Source: Streptomyces sp. CB02923
Lineage (GTDB): Bacteria; Actinomycetota; Actinomycetes; Streptomycetales; Streptomycetaceae
Length of the DNA stretch: 64,000 nt
Direction of reading: 5' to 3'
Assembly: GCF_001905005.1 (NCBI RefSeq)
Contig: NZ_LWKZ01000025.1
Location: 620,001 to 684,000, forward strand
Below the pieces are notes generated by a model. The model was not told the origin of the DNA. It did no database searches and worked only from the letters and a program-made list of their open reading frames with translations. Positions 8,765-18,132 of the stretch are shown in pieces (positions within the stretch are counted from its first letter, which is position 1; each line of letters begins with the position of its first letter). A program made the translations under genes and the position numbers.

Positions 8765-9435
8765 GGACGCTCGGGAACGTCTGGACCTGGCTCACCACGG
8801 GCGCGCACTGGGCCGGTGAGAACGGCATCTGGCACCGCCTCGCGGAGCATCTGCTGCTGACCGTCGGCTGTCTGCTGGCCGCCTGCCTGATCGCGCTGCC
8901 CGTCGCCGTCACGCTCGGGCACCTCGGCCGGGGCGGGGCCCTGGCCGTCAATCTCGCCAACGTCGGGCGGGCCGTGCCCACCTTCGCGGTGCTGGTGCTG
9001 CTCCTGCTCACGCCGCTCGGGCGGCACGGGGACTGGCCGACGTTCATCGCGCTGGTGCTGTTCGCGCTGCCGCCGCTGCTGACCAACGCGTACGTCGGGA
9101 TGCGGGCGGTGGACCGGGACGTGGTGGAGGCGGCCCGCGGGATGGGAATGTCCGGCGGACAGCTGGTGTGGCGGGTGGAGGTGCCGCTGGCGTTGCCGCT
9201 GGTGCTGACCGGGGTACGGATCGCCGCGGTGCAGCTGGTCGCCACGGCGACGCTGGCCGCGCTGGTCGGCGGGGGCGGGCTCGGCCGGATCATCACCGCG
9301 GGGTTCAACCTGGCGAGTACTCCGCAGGTGGTGGCGGGGGCGGTGATCGTGGCGGTGTTCGCGCTCCTGATGGAGGCACTGTTCGAGGTCGCCCAGCGGC
9401 TGGGCCCGGTCTGGGCGCGGGGGAGGACGCGGTGA
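8761..9435 (+). CDS. Osmoprotectant ABC transporter permease, second subunit
   Basis: Protein of 224 residues. ATG 8761 overlaps the previous stop. It is a paralogue of the upstream permease: five or six hydrophobic helices and an EAA loop reading DRDVVEAARGMGMSGGQLVW followed by VEVPLALPLV. Heterodimeric permease pairs of this kind are usual in OpuB-type systems. Its end overlaps the binding-protein start (GTGA at 9432-9435), so the three proteins should be made in balanced amounts. Confidence 0.9.
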   Translation: MRTLGNVWTWLTTGAHWAGENGIWHRLAEHLLLTVGCLLAACLIALPVAVTLGHLGRGGALAVNLANVGRAVPTFAVLVLLLLTPLGRHGDWPTFIALVLFALPPLLTNAYVGMRAVDRDVVEAARGMGMSGGQLVWRVEVPLALPLVLTGVRIAAVQLVATATLAALVGGGGLGRIITAGFNLASTPQVVAGAVIVAVFALLMEALFEVAQRLGPVWARGRTR

Positions 9436-10439
9436 ACGGGCGGCCTGGTGGCCCGGTCCGGGCCGTACTCCGCCGTACGGGCCGGAAACTCGCGGGGCTC
9501 GCGGGGCTCGCAGGGCTGGCGGCCCTGGTGACGCCGGCCGTGCTCTCCGGCTGTGCCACCGGCCCGTCGCTGGAGAACCGCGGCCAGGTCACCGCCGCGC
9601 CCGGCGACAGCCGGCACCTCTCGATCGGCTCGGCCGGTTTCACCGAGAGCGAGCTGCTGGCCCGGATGTACGCGGTGCTGCTCGGCAAGGCCGGGTACGA
9701 GACCGACATCCTCACCGTCGGCAACCGGGAGCTGTACGAACCGTCCCTGGAGAGCGGCCAGATCGACGTCGTACCCGAGTACGCGGCGACCTTCGCCGAC
9801 TGGCTGAACGCCAAGACCAACGGAGCCGACGCCGACCCGGTCGCCTCGCCGGACCTCGGCACGACGATGAAGGCGCTTCGCGGCCTGGCCACGCCCCGCG
9901 GGCTGACCGTGCTGCCGCCGGGCCGGGCCGTCGACCAGAACGCGTTCGCCGTGACCGCCTCGTACGCGAAGCAGCACCGGCTGAAGACCCTGAGCGACCT
10001 GGGCCGCGCCGGGCTGCCGGTACGGCTGGCGGCGGGTGACGAGTGCGTGCAGCGGCCGTTCTGCGCGCCCGGCCTGAAGCGTACGTACGGGATCGACATC
10101 ACGGCCGTCGACCCGAAGGGCGTGGGCACCACGCCCGCCAAGCAGGCGGTGCAGAACGGGCAGGACCAGATGGTGCTCACGACCAGCACGGACGCGACGG
10201 TGGACCAGTTCGGGCTGGTCTTCCTGGAGGACGACAAGAAGCTCCAGAACGCGGACTACGTCGTCCCGGTGGTCAACCGGGCCCGTGCGGGCAGCGCGCG
10301 GGTCGCCGCGGCCCTCGGCAAGCTCAACTCCGTCCTGACGACGCAGGACCTGGCGGAGCTGAACCAGCGGGTGGACAGCTGGCGGCGGCTCCCGGAGGAC
10401 GTGGCGCGGGACTATCTGCGGAAGAAGGGGCTGCTGTAG
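9432..10439 (+). CDS. Osmoprotectant-binding lipoprotein (OpuBC/OpuAC type)
   Basis: Protein of 335 residues from GTG 9432. Residues 1-40 are a basic-hydrophobic signal peptide ending in the lipobox LSGC, so it is a membrane-anchored lipoprotein. The mature part is a type-F substrate-binding fold: IGSAGFTESELLARMYAVLL, DVVPEYAATF and a late LVFLEDDKKL segment match the OpuAC-like family for quaternary ammonium compounds. An internal C-V-Q-R-P-F-C pair may form a disulphide. It is last in the permease operon. Confidence 0.9.
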   Translation: MNGRPGGPVRAVLRRTGRKLAGLAGLAGLAALVTPAVLSGCATGPSLENRGQVTAAPGDSRHLSIGSAGFTESELLARMYAVLLGKAGYETDILTVGNRELYEPSLESGQIDVVPEYAATFADWLNAKTNGADADPVASPDLGTTMKALRGLATPRGLTVLPPGRAVDQNAFAVTASYAKQHRLKTLSDLGRAGLPVRLAAGDECVQRPFCAPGLKRTYGIDITAVDPKGVGTTPAKQAVQNGQDQMVLTTSTDATVDQFGLVFLEDDKKLQNADYVVPVVNRARAGSARVAAALGKLNSVLTTQDLAELNQRVDSWRRLPEDVARDYLRKKGLL

Positions 10440-10484
10440 CCGGGCCGTTGCGGCCGTCCCGCCACCCGTGGGGGGCGATGGCGG

Positions 10485-11642
10485 TCAATCCGTCGGCACC
10501 GAATCCACCTCGGCCTCCTCCCGCGGCACCCCCTGCTCACCCGACCCGATCGTGCGCCGCAGCGCCTCGTGCAGCTTGGCCGGGGTCAGGACGCCGAGGA
10601 AACGGGTGCCGTCCACGACGGCGATCCAGCCCGCGTCGTACTGGAGCATCTCGCTGAAGGCGTCCTTGAGCGAGCCGTCCACCGGTACCCACGCCTCCAT
10701 CCGGCGCGCATGTGCCGAAACGTTTCCCTGCGTGCCGGACACCTCCTCCGTGCCCACCCATCCGTGCAGCCCGCCCTCCTCGTCCAGGACGACGGCCCAG
10801 CGCGCGCCCTCCGCGCGCAGCCGGTCCGCCGCCCGGTCGGCCGGTTCGCCGAGGCGGGCGAAGGGCGGGTGTTCCAGGTCGCCGGGGTCGATGCCGGTGA
10901 CCGCGAGCTGCTTCAGCGCCCGGTCGCTGCCGACGAACTCGGCGACGTACGGGGAGGCCGGCGCGCCCAGTACGTTCGCCGGGGTGTCGTACTGCTCGAT
11001 CCGGCCCTGCCCGTAGACCGCGATCCGGTCGCCCAGCCGGATCGCCTCCTCGATGTCGTGGGTGACCAGCAGCACCGTCTTGTGCAGGGACTCCTGGAGC
11101 CGCAGGAACTCCTTCTGGAGCCGCTCCCGGACGACCGGGTCGACCGCGCCGAACGGCTCGTCCATCAGCAGCACGGGCGGGTCGGCGGCCAGCGCGCGGG
11201 CCACGCCGACGCGCTGCCGCTCGCCGCCGGAGAGCTGGTCCGGGTAGCGCGGCCCGTGGACGGCGGGGTCCAGGCCCACCAGCTCCAGGAGTTCGGCGGC
11301 GCGGGCGCGGGCCTTCTTGCGCGGCCAGCCGAGCAGGTGCGGAACGGTGGCGGTGTTGTCGAGGACGGTGCGGTGCGGGAAGAGCCCGGTCTGCTGGATG
11401 ACGTAGCCGATGCGGCGTCGCAGGCGTACGGGGTCGGCCGTCGCGATGTCCTGGTCCTCGACGACGATGCGGCCGCCGGTCGGGTCGATGAGCCGGTTGA
11501 CCATCTTCATGGTGGTCGTCTTGCCGCAGCCGGACGGCCCCACCAGCGTCACCAGTTCCCCCTCGCCGACCTCGAAGGACAGGTCGTCCACGGCGGTGGT
11601 GCCGTCGGGGTAGCGCTTGGTGACGGACTCGAACCGGATCAT
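10485..11642 (-). CDS. Osmoprotectant ABC transporter ATPase with CBS domains
   Basis: Protein of 385 residues (MIRFESVTKRYPDG). Walker A is GPSGCGKTT (about residues 35-43), the signature LSGGERQR, and Walker B PVLLMDEPFGAVD. The C-terminal ~130 residues carry paired CBS motifs (WAVVLDEEGGLHGW, GWIAVVDGTRFLGVL) typical of OpuA/ProV-type ATPases, where they sense ionic strength or nucleotides. It is convergent with the permease/binding-protein operon, leaving 45 bp between stops, so it must have a separate promoter. The ribosome site before ATG 11642 is weak. Confidence 0.92.
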   Translation of the reverse strand: MIRFESVTKRYPDGTTAVDDLSFEVGEGELVTLVGPSGCGKTTTMKMVNRLIDPTGGRIVVEDQDIATADPVRLRRRIGYVIQQTGLFPHRTVLDNTATVPHLLGWPRKKARARAAELLELVGLDPAVHGPRYPDQLSGGERQRVGVARALAADPPVLLMDEPFGAVDPVVRERLQKEFLRLQESLHKTVLLVTHDIEEAIRLGDRIAVYGQGRIEQYDTPANVLGAPASPYVAEFVGSDRALKQLAVTGIDPGDLEHPPFARLGEPADRAADRLRAEGARWAVVLDEEGGLHGWVGTEEVSGTQGNVSAHARRMEAWVPVDGSLKDAFSEMLQYDAGWIAVVDGTRFLGVLTPAKLHEALRRTIGSGEQGVPREEAEVDSVPTD

Positions 11643-11778
11643 TGGTCCATTGAAGCCCGCGGCCCGGGACCGGTCGCCTTATGCGGGCAAACGGGCGGGG
11701 ACCGGGAAAAGCAGGCGCGCCCGCCCCACTCCAGCCCCCCTCCTCCCTCCCCCTATCCCCCTACCTCTCTCCTCCCTC

Positions 11779-12714
11779 TCACCCCTTCAGCTCCTCCAAC
11801 CGCTCCCGCGCCGCCCGTACCGACCGGCCGCGCCAGGACAGGCCGGACCACGGGTCGTCCTCGGCGAGACGGTCGGGGATGGTGGCCACCGTCCACCGCT
11901 GGGCCGTCAGCCCGGGGTCGTCCAGCTCGTCGCGGGAGATCGGCGTCGCCACCGGCGCGCCGGGCTTGGCCCGTACGGAATACGGCGCGACCGCGGTCTG
12001 CGCGTACGCGTTGCGCTGCACGTCCAGGTAGATCCGGCCCTTGCGTTCGGCCTTGCGCTGTTCGGTGGTGAGCCGGTCCGGGTGGCGCCGGGCGAGCAGT
12101 CCGGCGGCCAGGTGCGCGAAGTCGCGTACGGCGTCGAAGCCGGAGCCGCCGTCCAGCGGCGCGATGACGTGCAGGCCGCGCGAGCCGGTGGTCATCAGGC
12201 GCGCGGGCAGTTTCAGTTCGTCCCACAGCTCGCAGACCCGGTGGGCGGCCCACCGGACGTCCTCGAAGTCCGCGCCCTCGGACGGGTCGAGGTCGAAGAC
12301 GACCAGGTCCGGGTGGTCGGGGCGGTGCTCGCGGGAGAGCCAGCGGTGGACGGTGACGGTGGCCTGGTCCGCGAGGTAGACGAGGGTCGCCGCGTCGTCG
12401 CACACGACGTGGGTGACGGTGCCGCCCTCCTTGGACTGCTCGGAACGGCGTACCCATTCCGGGAAGTGATCGGGCGCGTTCTTCTGCATCAGGGGCTTGC
12501 CGCCGATGCCGTCCGGATGGCGCTCCATCATCAGCGGCCGGTCGCGCAGGTGCGGTACGGCGCGCCGGGCGACCGCCTTGTAGTGCTCGGCCAGACCGGC
12601 TTTGGTGATCCCGTCGTCCGGGAAGAGGACCTTGCCGGGCCGGCTGACCGGGACCGTGCGCCGCCCCGCCTTGATGGTGTGTGCGTCGTCCGCGCCGCCG
12701 CTGCTGCCGCTCAT
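11779..12714 (-). CDS. LigD-type NHEJ primase-polymerase domain protein
   Basis: Protein of 311 residues, equal to the stand-alone polymerase module of bacterial LigD (archaeo-eukaryotic primase fold). Visible motifs are the catalytic FDLDPSEG near residue 140, the TGSRGLHV segment, and the late YSVRAKPGAPVATP block followed by W-T-V-A. It is expected to do template-dependent nucleotide addition at double-strand breaks with Ku and a ligase, neither of which is in this window. I see no strong ribosome site before ATG 12714; a leaderless start is possible. Confidence 0.88.
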   Translation of the reverse strand: MSGSSGGADDAHTIKAGRRTVPVSRPGKVLFPDDGITKAGLAEHYKAVARRAVPHLRDRPLMMERHPDGIGGKPLMQKNAPDHFPEWVRRSEQSKEGGTVTHVVCDDAATLVYLADQATVTVHRWLSREHRPDHPDLVVFDLDPSEGADFEDVRWAAHRVCELWDELKLPARLMTTGSRGLHVIAPLDGGSGFDAVRDFAHLAAGLLARRHPDRLTTEQRKAERKGRIYLDVQRNAYAQTAVAPYSVRAKPGAPVATPISRDELDDPGLTAQRWTVATIPDRLAEDDPWSGLSWRGRSVRAARERLEELKG

Positions 12715-12992
12715 ACCGAGGACGGGTAACCGGCCGGGCCGCGGGGCAAACGCGGCCCGGTGCGGGTGCCGGGCGGTACCGGTTCGGCGGGGGGCCGTAC
12801 GAGTTGCTTCCGGGGCACCGCCCCTCGTCCTGCCGCATACCTCCCGGTTCGCGTGCTTACGATCCTGGGGGCTGTCGTCACCTGACGTCGTTTCACCCGA
12901 AGGCGGGCCGCGACAGGCGCCACGTTGACGGCGACCCCGTGCCCTGCCCTCGGTCGGGAGGGTGGACCGTTCGGGCGGAAGGGAACGCGACG

Positions 12993-13934
12993 ATGAAGGC
13001 CGTAGCAGTCACCGCATTCGGCGAACAGCCCCAGCTCATGGAGCTGTCGGAGCCCGATCCCGGACCCGGCGAGGTCCTGGTCAGGATGTCCGCCGCCGGG
13101 GTCAACCCCCTCGACTGGAAGATCGCCGACGGCCTCCTCAAGGACTCCGCGAAGCACTCCTTCCCCCTCGTCCTGGGATCGGACGGCGCGGGGGAGGTGG
13201 TCGCCGTCGGCACCGGCGTGCGCCGCTTCACGGTGGGCGACTCGGTGTTCGGCCTGTTCCAGCGGCCGGAGCGGGGCAGCGGCTCGTACGGCGAGCTCGC
13301 GGTGGCGGAGGAGAAGGCGCTGGCCGGCGCGGCCCGCAACGTCACGTACGCCGTGTCCGCCGCCGTCCCCACGGCCGGCACCTCGGCGTACAACCTGGTG
13401 GAGGAGACCCGGATCGGCGAGGGCCGGCGGATTCTGATCGTCGGCGGGACCGGCGGCGTCGGCACCTTCGCCACCCAGCTCGCGGCCGGCCGGGGCGCGG
13501 AGGTGATCGTCACCGCGCGGCCGGGCCTGACGGACCTGATGCGCGACCTGGGGGCCACCGAGACGGTGGACCACACCCTGGGCCCGGTGGCCGACCAGGT
13601 GCTGGCGGCTCACCCGGACGGCGTGGACGTGCTGCTCGACCTGGTCAGCGGCCCGGTCGCGTTCGGCGAGATGACCCGGACCGTACGGGATGGCGGTACG
13701 GCCGTCTCCACCGTCGGGTCCGCCGACGCGGACGTCCTGACCGAGCACAACCTGCGCGGCTTCAACTTCCAGAACCGGCCTTCGCCGCAGCTGCTGGAGA
13801 TCCTCGCCGGGCAGCTCGACGCGGGGCGGCTGACCGCGATCGTCGGTGAGGAGGCCACCCTGGAGACGGCCCCGGAGGCGCTGGAGACCAGCCGTACGGG
13901 CCACGCGCAGGGCAAGACGGTCATCACCTTCTGA
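12993..13934 (+). CDS. Zinc-independent NADP-dependent MDR oxidoreductase
   Basis: Protein of 313 residues. ATG 12993 follows GGAAGGGAA. Medium-chain dehydrogenase/reductase of the quinone-oxidoreductase class: GroES-like N-terminal half (AAGVNPLDWKIADG, residues 30-45), Rossmann motif IVGGTGGVGTFATQLA (about 150-165), and none of the catalytic or structural zinc cysteines of alcohol dehydrogenases. The likely reaction is NADPH-dependent reduction of quinones or enones. It is a single gene; 78 bp of G/C-rich inverted repeats follow before the CDF exporter. Confidence 0.87.
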   Translation: MKAVAVTAFGEQPQLMELSEPDPGPGEVLVRMSAAGVNPLDWKIADGLLKDSAKHSFPLVLGSDGAGEVVAVGTGVRRFTVGDSVFGLFQRPERGSGSYGELAVAEEKALAGAARNVTYAVSAAVPTAGTSAYNLVEETRIGEGRRILIVGGTGGVGTFATQLAAGRGAEVIVTARPGLTDLMRDLGATETVDHTLGPVADQVLAAHPDGVDVLLDLVSGPVAFGEMTRTVRDGGTAVSTVGSADADVLTEHNLRGFNFQNRPSPQLLEILAGQLDAGRLTAIVGEEATLETAPEALETSRTGHAQGKTVITF

Positions 13935-14011
13935 CCGCCCGCCCACCCCGGGCGGGCCGCGCGCGCCGGGCCGCCCGCCTCCGGCCGCGCGCGCCCCCCG
14001 GGCCGCCCGCC

Positions 14012-15130
14012 TCAGTGGTCGTGCGGGCCCGGCCGGTGCACCGGCCCGTGCGCGTCCTCACAGTGCGGGGGGACGAGCGCCGCGTCGTCCGGCCCCGCCG
14101 CTATGTGCAGCACCTCGCCGGGCCGGGGTTGCTCGCCCACGTGGTCGACCTGGAGGGTGGCGTGGGTGATGCCGTACTTCAGGCTCAGCAGGTCGTGCAG
14201 GCTGCGGCGTACGGCGTGGCAGTCGCCGCCGGGAGCGACCAGGATGTGCGCGGACAGGGCCGGTTCGCCGGACGTGATCTCCCAGATGTGCAGGTCGTGC
14301 ACCTCCACCACCTGGTCCGCCTCGACGAGGTGGTCCCCCAGCGCGTCCGGGTCCACGCCGCTCGGCGCGGCCTCCATGAAGATCCGCCCGGACTCGCGGA
14401 CCAGGCCGATCCCGGCCCGCAGCATCAGGACGACCACGACGAGCGAGGCGATGGCGTCGGCCCGCGAGAAGCCGGTGGTCAGGACGACCGCACCGGCCAC
14501 GGCGGTGGCGATGAAACCGAACAGGTCGGTCAGGATGTGCTGGTAGGCGCCCTCGACGTTCAGGCTGCTGCGGTTGGCCCGGGAAATGCACCAGGCGGCC
14601 GCGATGTTGACGACGACCCCGACGAGCGCGGTGACCAGGACCAGGCCGCCGGTCACCTCGGGCGGTGCCACGAGGCGGGCGATGGCCTCGTATCCGAGCC
14701 AGAGGGACAGCACGAGCAGCGTGATGCCGTTGGCCTGCGCGGACAGGATCTCGGCGCGCTTGAGCCCGTACGTGTAGCCGCCGCGCGCTGGCCGCGCGGC
14801 CAGCCGCATCGCGACCAGGGCCAGCACGATCGAGGCGGCGTCGGTGAGCATGTGGGCCGCGTCGGAGATCAGCGCCAGGGAGCGCGCCAGGAATCCGATC
14901 ACCACCTCCACGGCCATGAACGCGGTGATCAGCGTCAGCGCGGCGCGCAGCCAGCGGCGGTCGGCGTCGGGGGAGAGGGCGTGGGAGTGCGAGTGCCCGT
15001 GCCCGGAACCGTGGCTGTGGCCGTGCCCGTGCCCGTCGCTGTGGTCGTGCGAGCTGGGCGGGTGTCCGGTGGTGGTCGCGGTGTCGGTCGCGGTGGTCGC
15101 GTCGTCGGCGGTGCGGGCGTGCTCGGTCAT
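14012..15130 (-). CDS. CDF-family metal cation exporter (CzcD/ZitB-like)
   Basis: Protein of 372 residues. ATG 15130 (MTEHARTADD) is chosen for GGGAGGAG 8 nt upstream; an in-frame extension to 15247 lacks such a site. The N-terminus has a His-rich loop (HGHGHSHGSG), six transmembrane helices follow, and membrane motifs SDAAHMLTDA and FSRADAIAS provide the H/D metal sites. The C-terminal cytoplasmic domain (EVHDLHIWEI, HILV) is typical. The expected function is proton-driven Zn/Co/Cd efflux. A dyad AGCGGTGA-N9-TTACCGCT at 15212-15236, about 80 bp upstream, may be a metal-responsive operator. Confidence 0.92.
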   Translation of the reverse strand: MTEHARTADDATTATDTATTTGHPPSSHDHSDGHGHGHSHGSGHGHSHSHALSPDADRRWLRAALTLITAFMAVEVVIGFLARSLALISDAAHMLTDAASIVLALVAMRLAARPARGGYTYGLKRAEILSAQANGITLLVLSLWLGYEAIARLVAPPEVTGGLVLVTALVGVVVNIAAAWCISRANRSSLNVEGAYQHILTDLFGFIATAVAGAVVLTTGFSRADAIASLVVVVLMLRAGIGLVRESGRIFMEAAPSGVDPDALGDHLVEADQVVEVHDLHIWEITSGEPALSAHILVAPGGDCHAVRRSLHDLLSLKYGITHATLQVDHVGEQPRPGEVLHIAAGPDDAALVPPHCEDAHGPVHRPGPHDH

Positions 15131-15321
15131 GGGGCGCGCTCCTCCCTGGGGCGTCCGTAAGGACGTGCGCAAGGAAGCAAACCGCACTTCGCCGCTAGAT
15201 CCAAAGGCTGCAGCGGTGACCGTTGTCATTACCGCTGAACGGCGCATCGATGCAGGTCAGAGCGGTGCGCCCGAAGAGCCGCGTGGCGGCCCGGTCCGCT
15301 CCCGGGCCGCCGTCCGCGTCG

Positions 15322-15555
15322 TCACCGATCGCGGCCGGTACGCCGCAGGGCGGCCGCCAGCCGTCGTGCCACGTCGGGGGCGCAGCGGCCCAGTTCCACC
15401 AGCGGCCGTGGCGCGTCGGCCGCCAGTGACGGGCCGTCCAGCCCCAGCGACGGCAAGGTGATCCCCACTCCGGCCAGCGCGGCCTGCAGCTCGTCCCGTG
15501 CCGCCTCCGCGTCCCTGATCTGCCCGTCCGCCGTCGCGCGTTCCACTGTGTCCAT
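15322..15555 (-). CDS. Small conserved protein, paralogue of the 75-aa protein at 24.1 kb
   Basis: Protein of 77 residues. ATG 15555 has GGGAAGG upstream. Its core EEARDEL-like start (EAARDELQAAL), GITLPSLGLD, PLVELGRC and DVARRLAAALR closely matches the product at 24143-24370, which is divergent from an XRE/DUF5753 regulator. Here no such regulator is adjacent, so it appears to be an orphan copy between the CDF exporter and the cob cluster. The family is common beside WhiJ-like regulators in Streptomyces; its function is not known. The internal pattern suggests a short helical protein. Confidence 0.65.
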   Translation of the reverse strand: MDTVERATADGQIRDAEAARDELQAALAGVGITLPSLGLDGPSLAADAPRPLVELGRCAPDVARRLAAALRRTGRDR

Positions 15556-15849
15556 GATTCGCAGCGCCTTCCCTCGGTGCCCATGTCGCGCTTCCACCGA
15601 GGAGCATCGTTCGGTGAAACCACGATTACTAGGAGTAGCCAATTATGGGGCCGCGAAACGAAATCGGTAGGGCTTGTGCCGATACCGGCGCATCCGGCCG
15701 CGCGAGCCCGCCGGTGAGGCCGCCGGGGCCCGCCTCTTACTCTTGAAACGCGCCGGCCGGGTGTCTCCTCCCGGTTGACTTTTCGCGTCCCCCGGACCCG
15801 TCGTGCCGCTCCGCACGACCACCGACCCGAAGCCATGAGGTAACCGGCA

Positions 15850-17298
15850 GTGAGCCCCGCCCCGCCCGCAGCGCCCCCGCCGCGCACTCCCGCCCGCGTC
15901 ACGGTCGTCGGTATCGGCGCCGACGGCTGGGACGGGCTGCCGGCCGCCTCCCAGGAGGCGCTGCGCGGCGCCGGGACGCTCGTGGGCGGCGTGCGGCAGC
16001 TCGCCCTGCTGCCCGCCGAGTGCGCGGGCGAGCGGGTCGCGTGGCCGTCGCCGCTGCGGCCCGCCGTACCGGGGCTGCTCGCCGCGCACGCCGGGCGCGA
16101 GGTGTGCGTGCTGGCCAGCGGCGACCCGATGTTCTACGGCATCGGGCGGACGCTGGCCGAGGTGCTCGGCGAGGCGGGTGCCGCGCCGCCCCGCGTGCTG
16201 CCGCACCCGTCCTCCGTCTCGTACGCGTGCGCCCGTCTCGGCTGGCCCGTCGAGGACACCGAAGTCGTCACCCTCGTCGGCCGCCCCCTCGCGGGCCTGG
16301 CGGCGGCCCTGCACGACGGCCGCCGTCTCCTCGTCCTCTCCGCGGGCGCCGCGACCCCCGCCCAGGTCGCCGGGCTGCTGCGCGAGCGCGGGTTCGGGCC
16401 GACCCGGATGCGCGTACTGGAACAGCTCGGCGGCCCGCGCGAACGGCAGGCGGAGAGCACGGCCGCGGACTGGCCGTCCCCGCCCGCCGCCCACGGCACC
16501 GCCCCGCCCGCCGCGGACGGCACCGGCCCGCTCGATGCCACCGGCCCCCCGCTCGACTTCACCGATCCGCTCGACTCCGCCGCCCCGCTCAACGCCATCG
16601 ACCCGCTCAACGTCGTCGCTCTGGACTGTGCCCGCGACCCCGAAGCCCTCCGGCTCTCGGCCGCTCCCGGTCTGCCCGACGCCGCGTACGAGCACGACGG
16701 CCAGCTGACCAAGCGTCATGTGCGCGCCGCCACCCTCGCCGCCCTGGCCCCCGCACCCGGCGAACTGCTGTGGGACATCGGCGGCGGTTCCGGCTCCATC
16801 GGCATCGAGTGGATGCGTACGCACCGCACGTGCCGCGCCGTCGCCGTCGAGCGGGACGCCGTACGGGCCGGACGCATCACCCGCAACGCGGACGCGCTCG
16901 GCGTACCGGCACTGCGCGTGGTCACCGGCCCCGCGCCCGAAGCGCTGGCGGGGCTCCCTGTCCCGCACGCCGTCTTCATCGGCGGCGGACTGACCGCGCC
17001 CGGCCTCCTGGAGGCGTGCTGGGCGGCGCTGCCCCCCGGCGGCCGGCTGGTCGCCAACACCGTCACCCTGGAGTCGGAGGCGCTGCTCGCCGACTGGTAC
17101 CGGCGCCACGGCGGCGACCTCGTCCGGCTCGCGGTCGCGCACGCCGTACCGGTGGGCGGCTTCACCGGCTGGCGGCAGGCCATGCCGGTGACGCAGTGGT
17201 CGGCGACGAAGCCCCGGGCGGCCGCCTCTACGGCCTCTACGGCCTCTCCGGCATCCCCCACCCCCGACGCCCCCTCTGCCCCTGGAGACGCACAGTGA
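15850..17298 (+). CDS. cobL: Precorrin-6Y C5,15-methyltransferase (decarboxylating)
   Basis: Protein of 482 residues from GTG 15850, with GAGGT 9 nt upstream. The N-terminal CbiE domain (residues 15-210) is a tetrapyrrole methylase (VVGIGADGWDGL, CVLASGDPMFYGIG). The C-terminal CbiT domain (280-460) is a Rossmann methyltransferase with LLWDIGGGSGSIGIEWM. Together they methylate C5 and C15 of precorrin-6B and decarboxylate the C12 acetate. Residues 215-265 are an unusual linker of repeated Pro-Leu-Asp/Asn units. The gene overlaps cobM by 4 nt. Confidence 0.94.
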   Translation: MSPAPPAAPPPRTPARVTVVGIGADGWDGLPAASQEALRGAGTLVGGVRQLALLPAECAGERVAWPSPLRPAVPGLLAAHAGREVCVLASGDPMFYGIGRTLAEVLGEAGAAPPRVLPHPSSVSYACARLGWPVEDTEVVTLVGRPLAGLAAALHDGRRLLVLSAGAATPAQVAGLLRERGFGPTRMRVLEQLGGPRERQAESTAADWPSPPAAHGTAPPAADGTGPLDATGPPLDFTDPLDSAAPLNAIDPLNVVALDCARDPEALRLSAAPGLPDAAYEHDGQLTKRHVRAATLAALAPAPGELLWDIGGGSGSIGIEWMRTHRTCRAVAVERDAVRAGRITRNADALGVPALRVVTGPAPEALAGLPVPHAVFIGGGLTAPGLLEACWAALPPGGRLVANTVTLESEALLADWYRRHGGDLVRLAVAHAVPVGGFTGWRQAMPVTQWSATKPRAAASTASTASPASPTPDAPSAPGDAQ

Positions 17299-18092
17299 CC
17301 GTCCACTTCATCGGCGCCGGACCGGGCGCCGCCGACCTGATCACCCTGCGCGGCGCCCGTACGCTGGCCCGCTGCGAGGTGTGCCTGTACGCGGGCAGCC
17401 TGGTGCCGCGCGAACTCCTCGACGAGTGCCCGCCCGGTGCCCGCCTGATCGACACCGCGAACATGGACCTCGACCAGATCACCGCCGAACTGGTCCGCGC
17501 CCACGAGGCCGGCCAGGACGTGGCCCGGCTGCACTCCGGCGACCCGTCCGTCTTCAGCGCCGTGGCCGAGCAGATGCGCCGCCTGGACGCGGCGGGCGTG
17601 CCGTACGAGGTGGTACCCGGCGTCCCCGCGTTCGCCGCCGCGGCGGCGGCCCTCAAGCGCGAACTGACCGTCCCCACCGTCGGCCAGACCGTCATCCTCA
17701 CCCGCGTCGCCCAGCAGGCCACCCCGATGCCCGACGGCGAGGACCTGGCGACGCTGGGCCGCAGCCGCGCGCTCCTGGTCCTGCACCTCGCGGCCCGCTA
17801 CGTGGACCGCGTCGTCGGCGAACTCCTGCCGCACTACGGCGCCGACTGCCCCGCCGCGGTCGTCGCGATGGCCTCCCGCCCCGACGAACTGGTGCTGCGC
17901 GGCACGCTCGCCGACATCGCGGACCAGGTGAAGGCGGCGGGCGTGGTCCGTACGGCGGTCATCATGGTCGGCCGCACGCTGGGCGCCTCGCAGTTCCGCG
18001 ACAGCCATCTGTACTCGACCGAGCGGGAGCGGGACGGGGAGCCGGGGTGCGCGGCGGACGCGGGGCGCCTCCTCGGCGATCAGGCCGGATAA
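17295..18092 (+). CDS. cobM: Precorrin-4 C11-methyltransferase
   Basis: Protein of 265 residues. GTG 17295 overlaps the cobL stop (GTGA). Complete tetrapyrrole methylase: VHFIGAGPGAADLITLRG at the N-terminus, LHSGDPSVFSAVAEQ, and EVVPGVPAFAAAAAAL for SAM and substrate binding. It methylates C11 of precorrin-4 in corrin-ring synthesis. The last ~20 residues are a charged tail not conserved in the family. Confidence 0.94.
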   Translation: MTVHFIGAGPGAADLITLRGARTLARCEVCLYAGSLVPRELLDECPPGARLIDTANMDLDQITAELVRAHEAGQDVARLHSGDPSVFSAVAEQMRRLDAAGVPYEVVPGVPAFAAAAAALKRELTVPTVGQTVILTRVAQQATPMPDGEDLATLGRSRALLVLHLAARYVDRVVGELLPHYGADCPAAVVAMASRPDELVLRGTLADIADQVKAAGVVRTAVIMVGRTLGASQFRDSHLYSTERERDGEPGCAADAGRLLGDQAG

Positions 18093-18132
18093 TTGGTTGA
18101 TCGGGAGTGGCGGGAGCAGCAGGATCGCCCGT

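Noticed and set aside
15195..15902. 235-codon minus-strand frame around the 77-aa gene
   Set aside because: Only the 15322-15555 frame has the paralogue at 24 kb and a ribosome site; this one is a shadow crossing into cobL.
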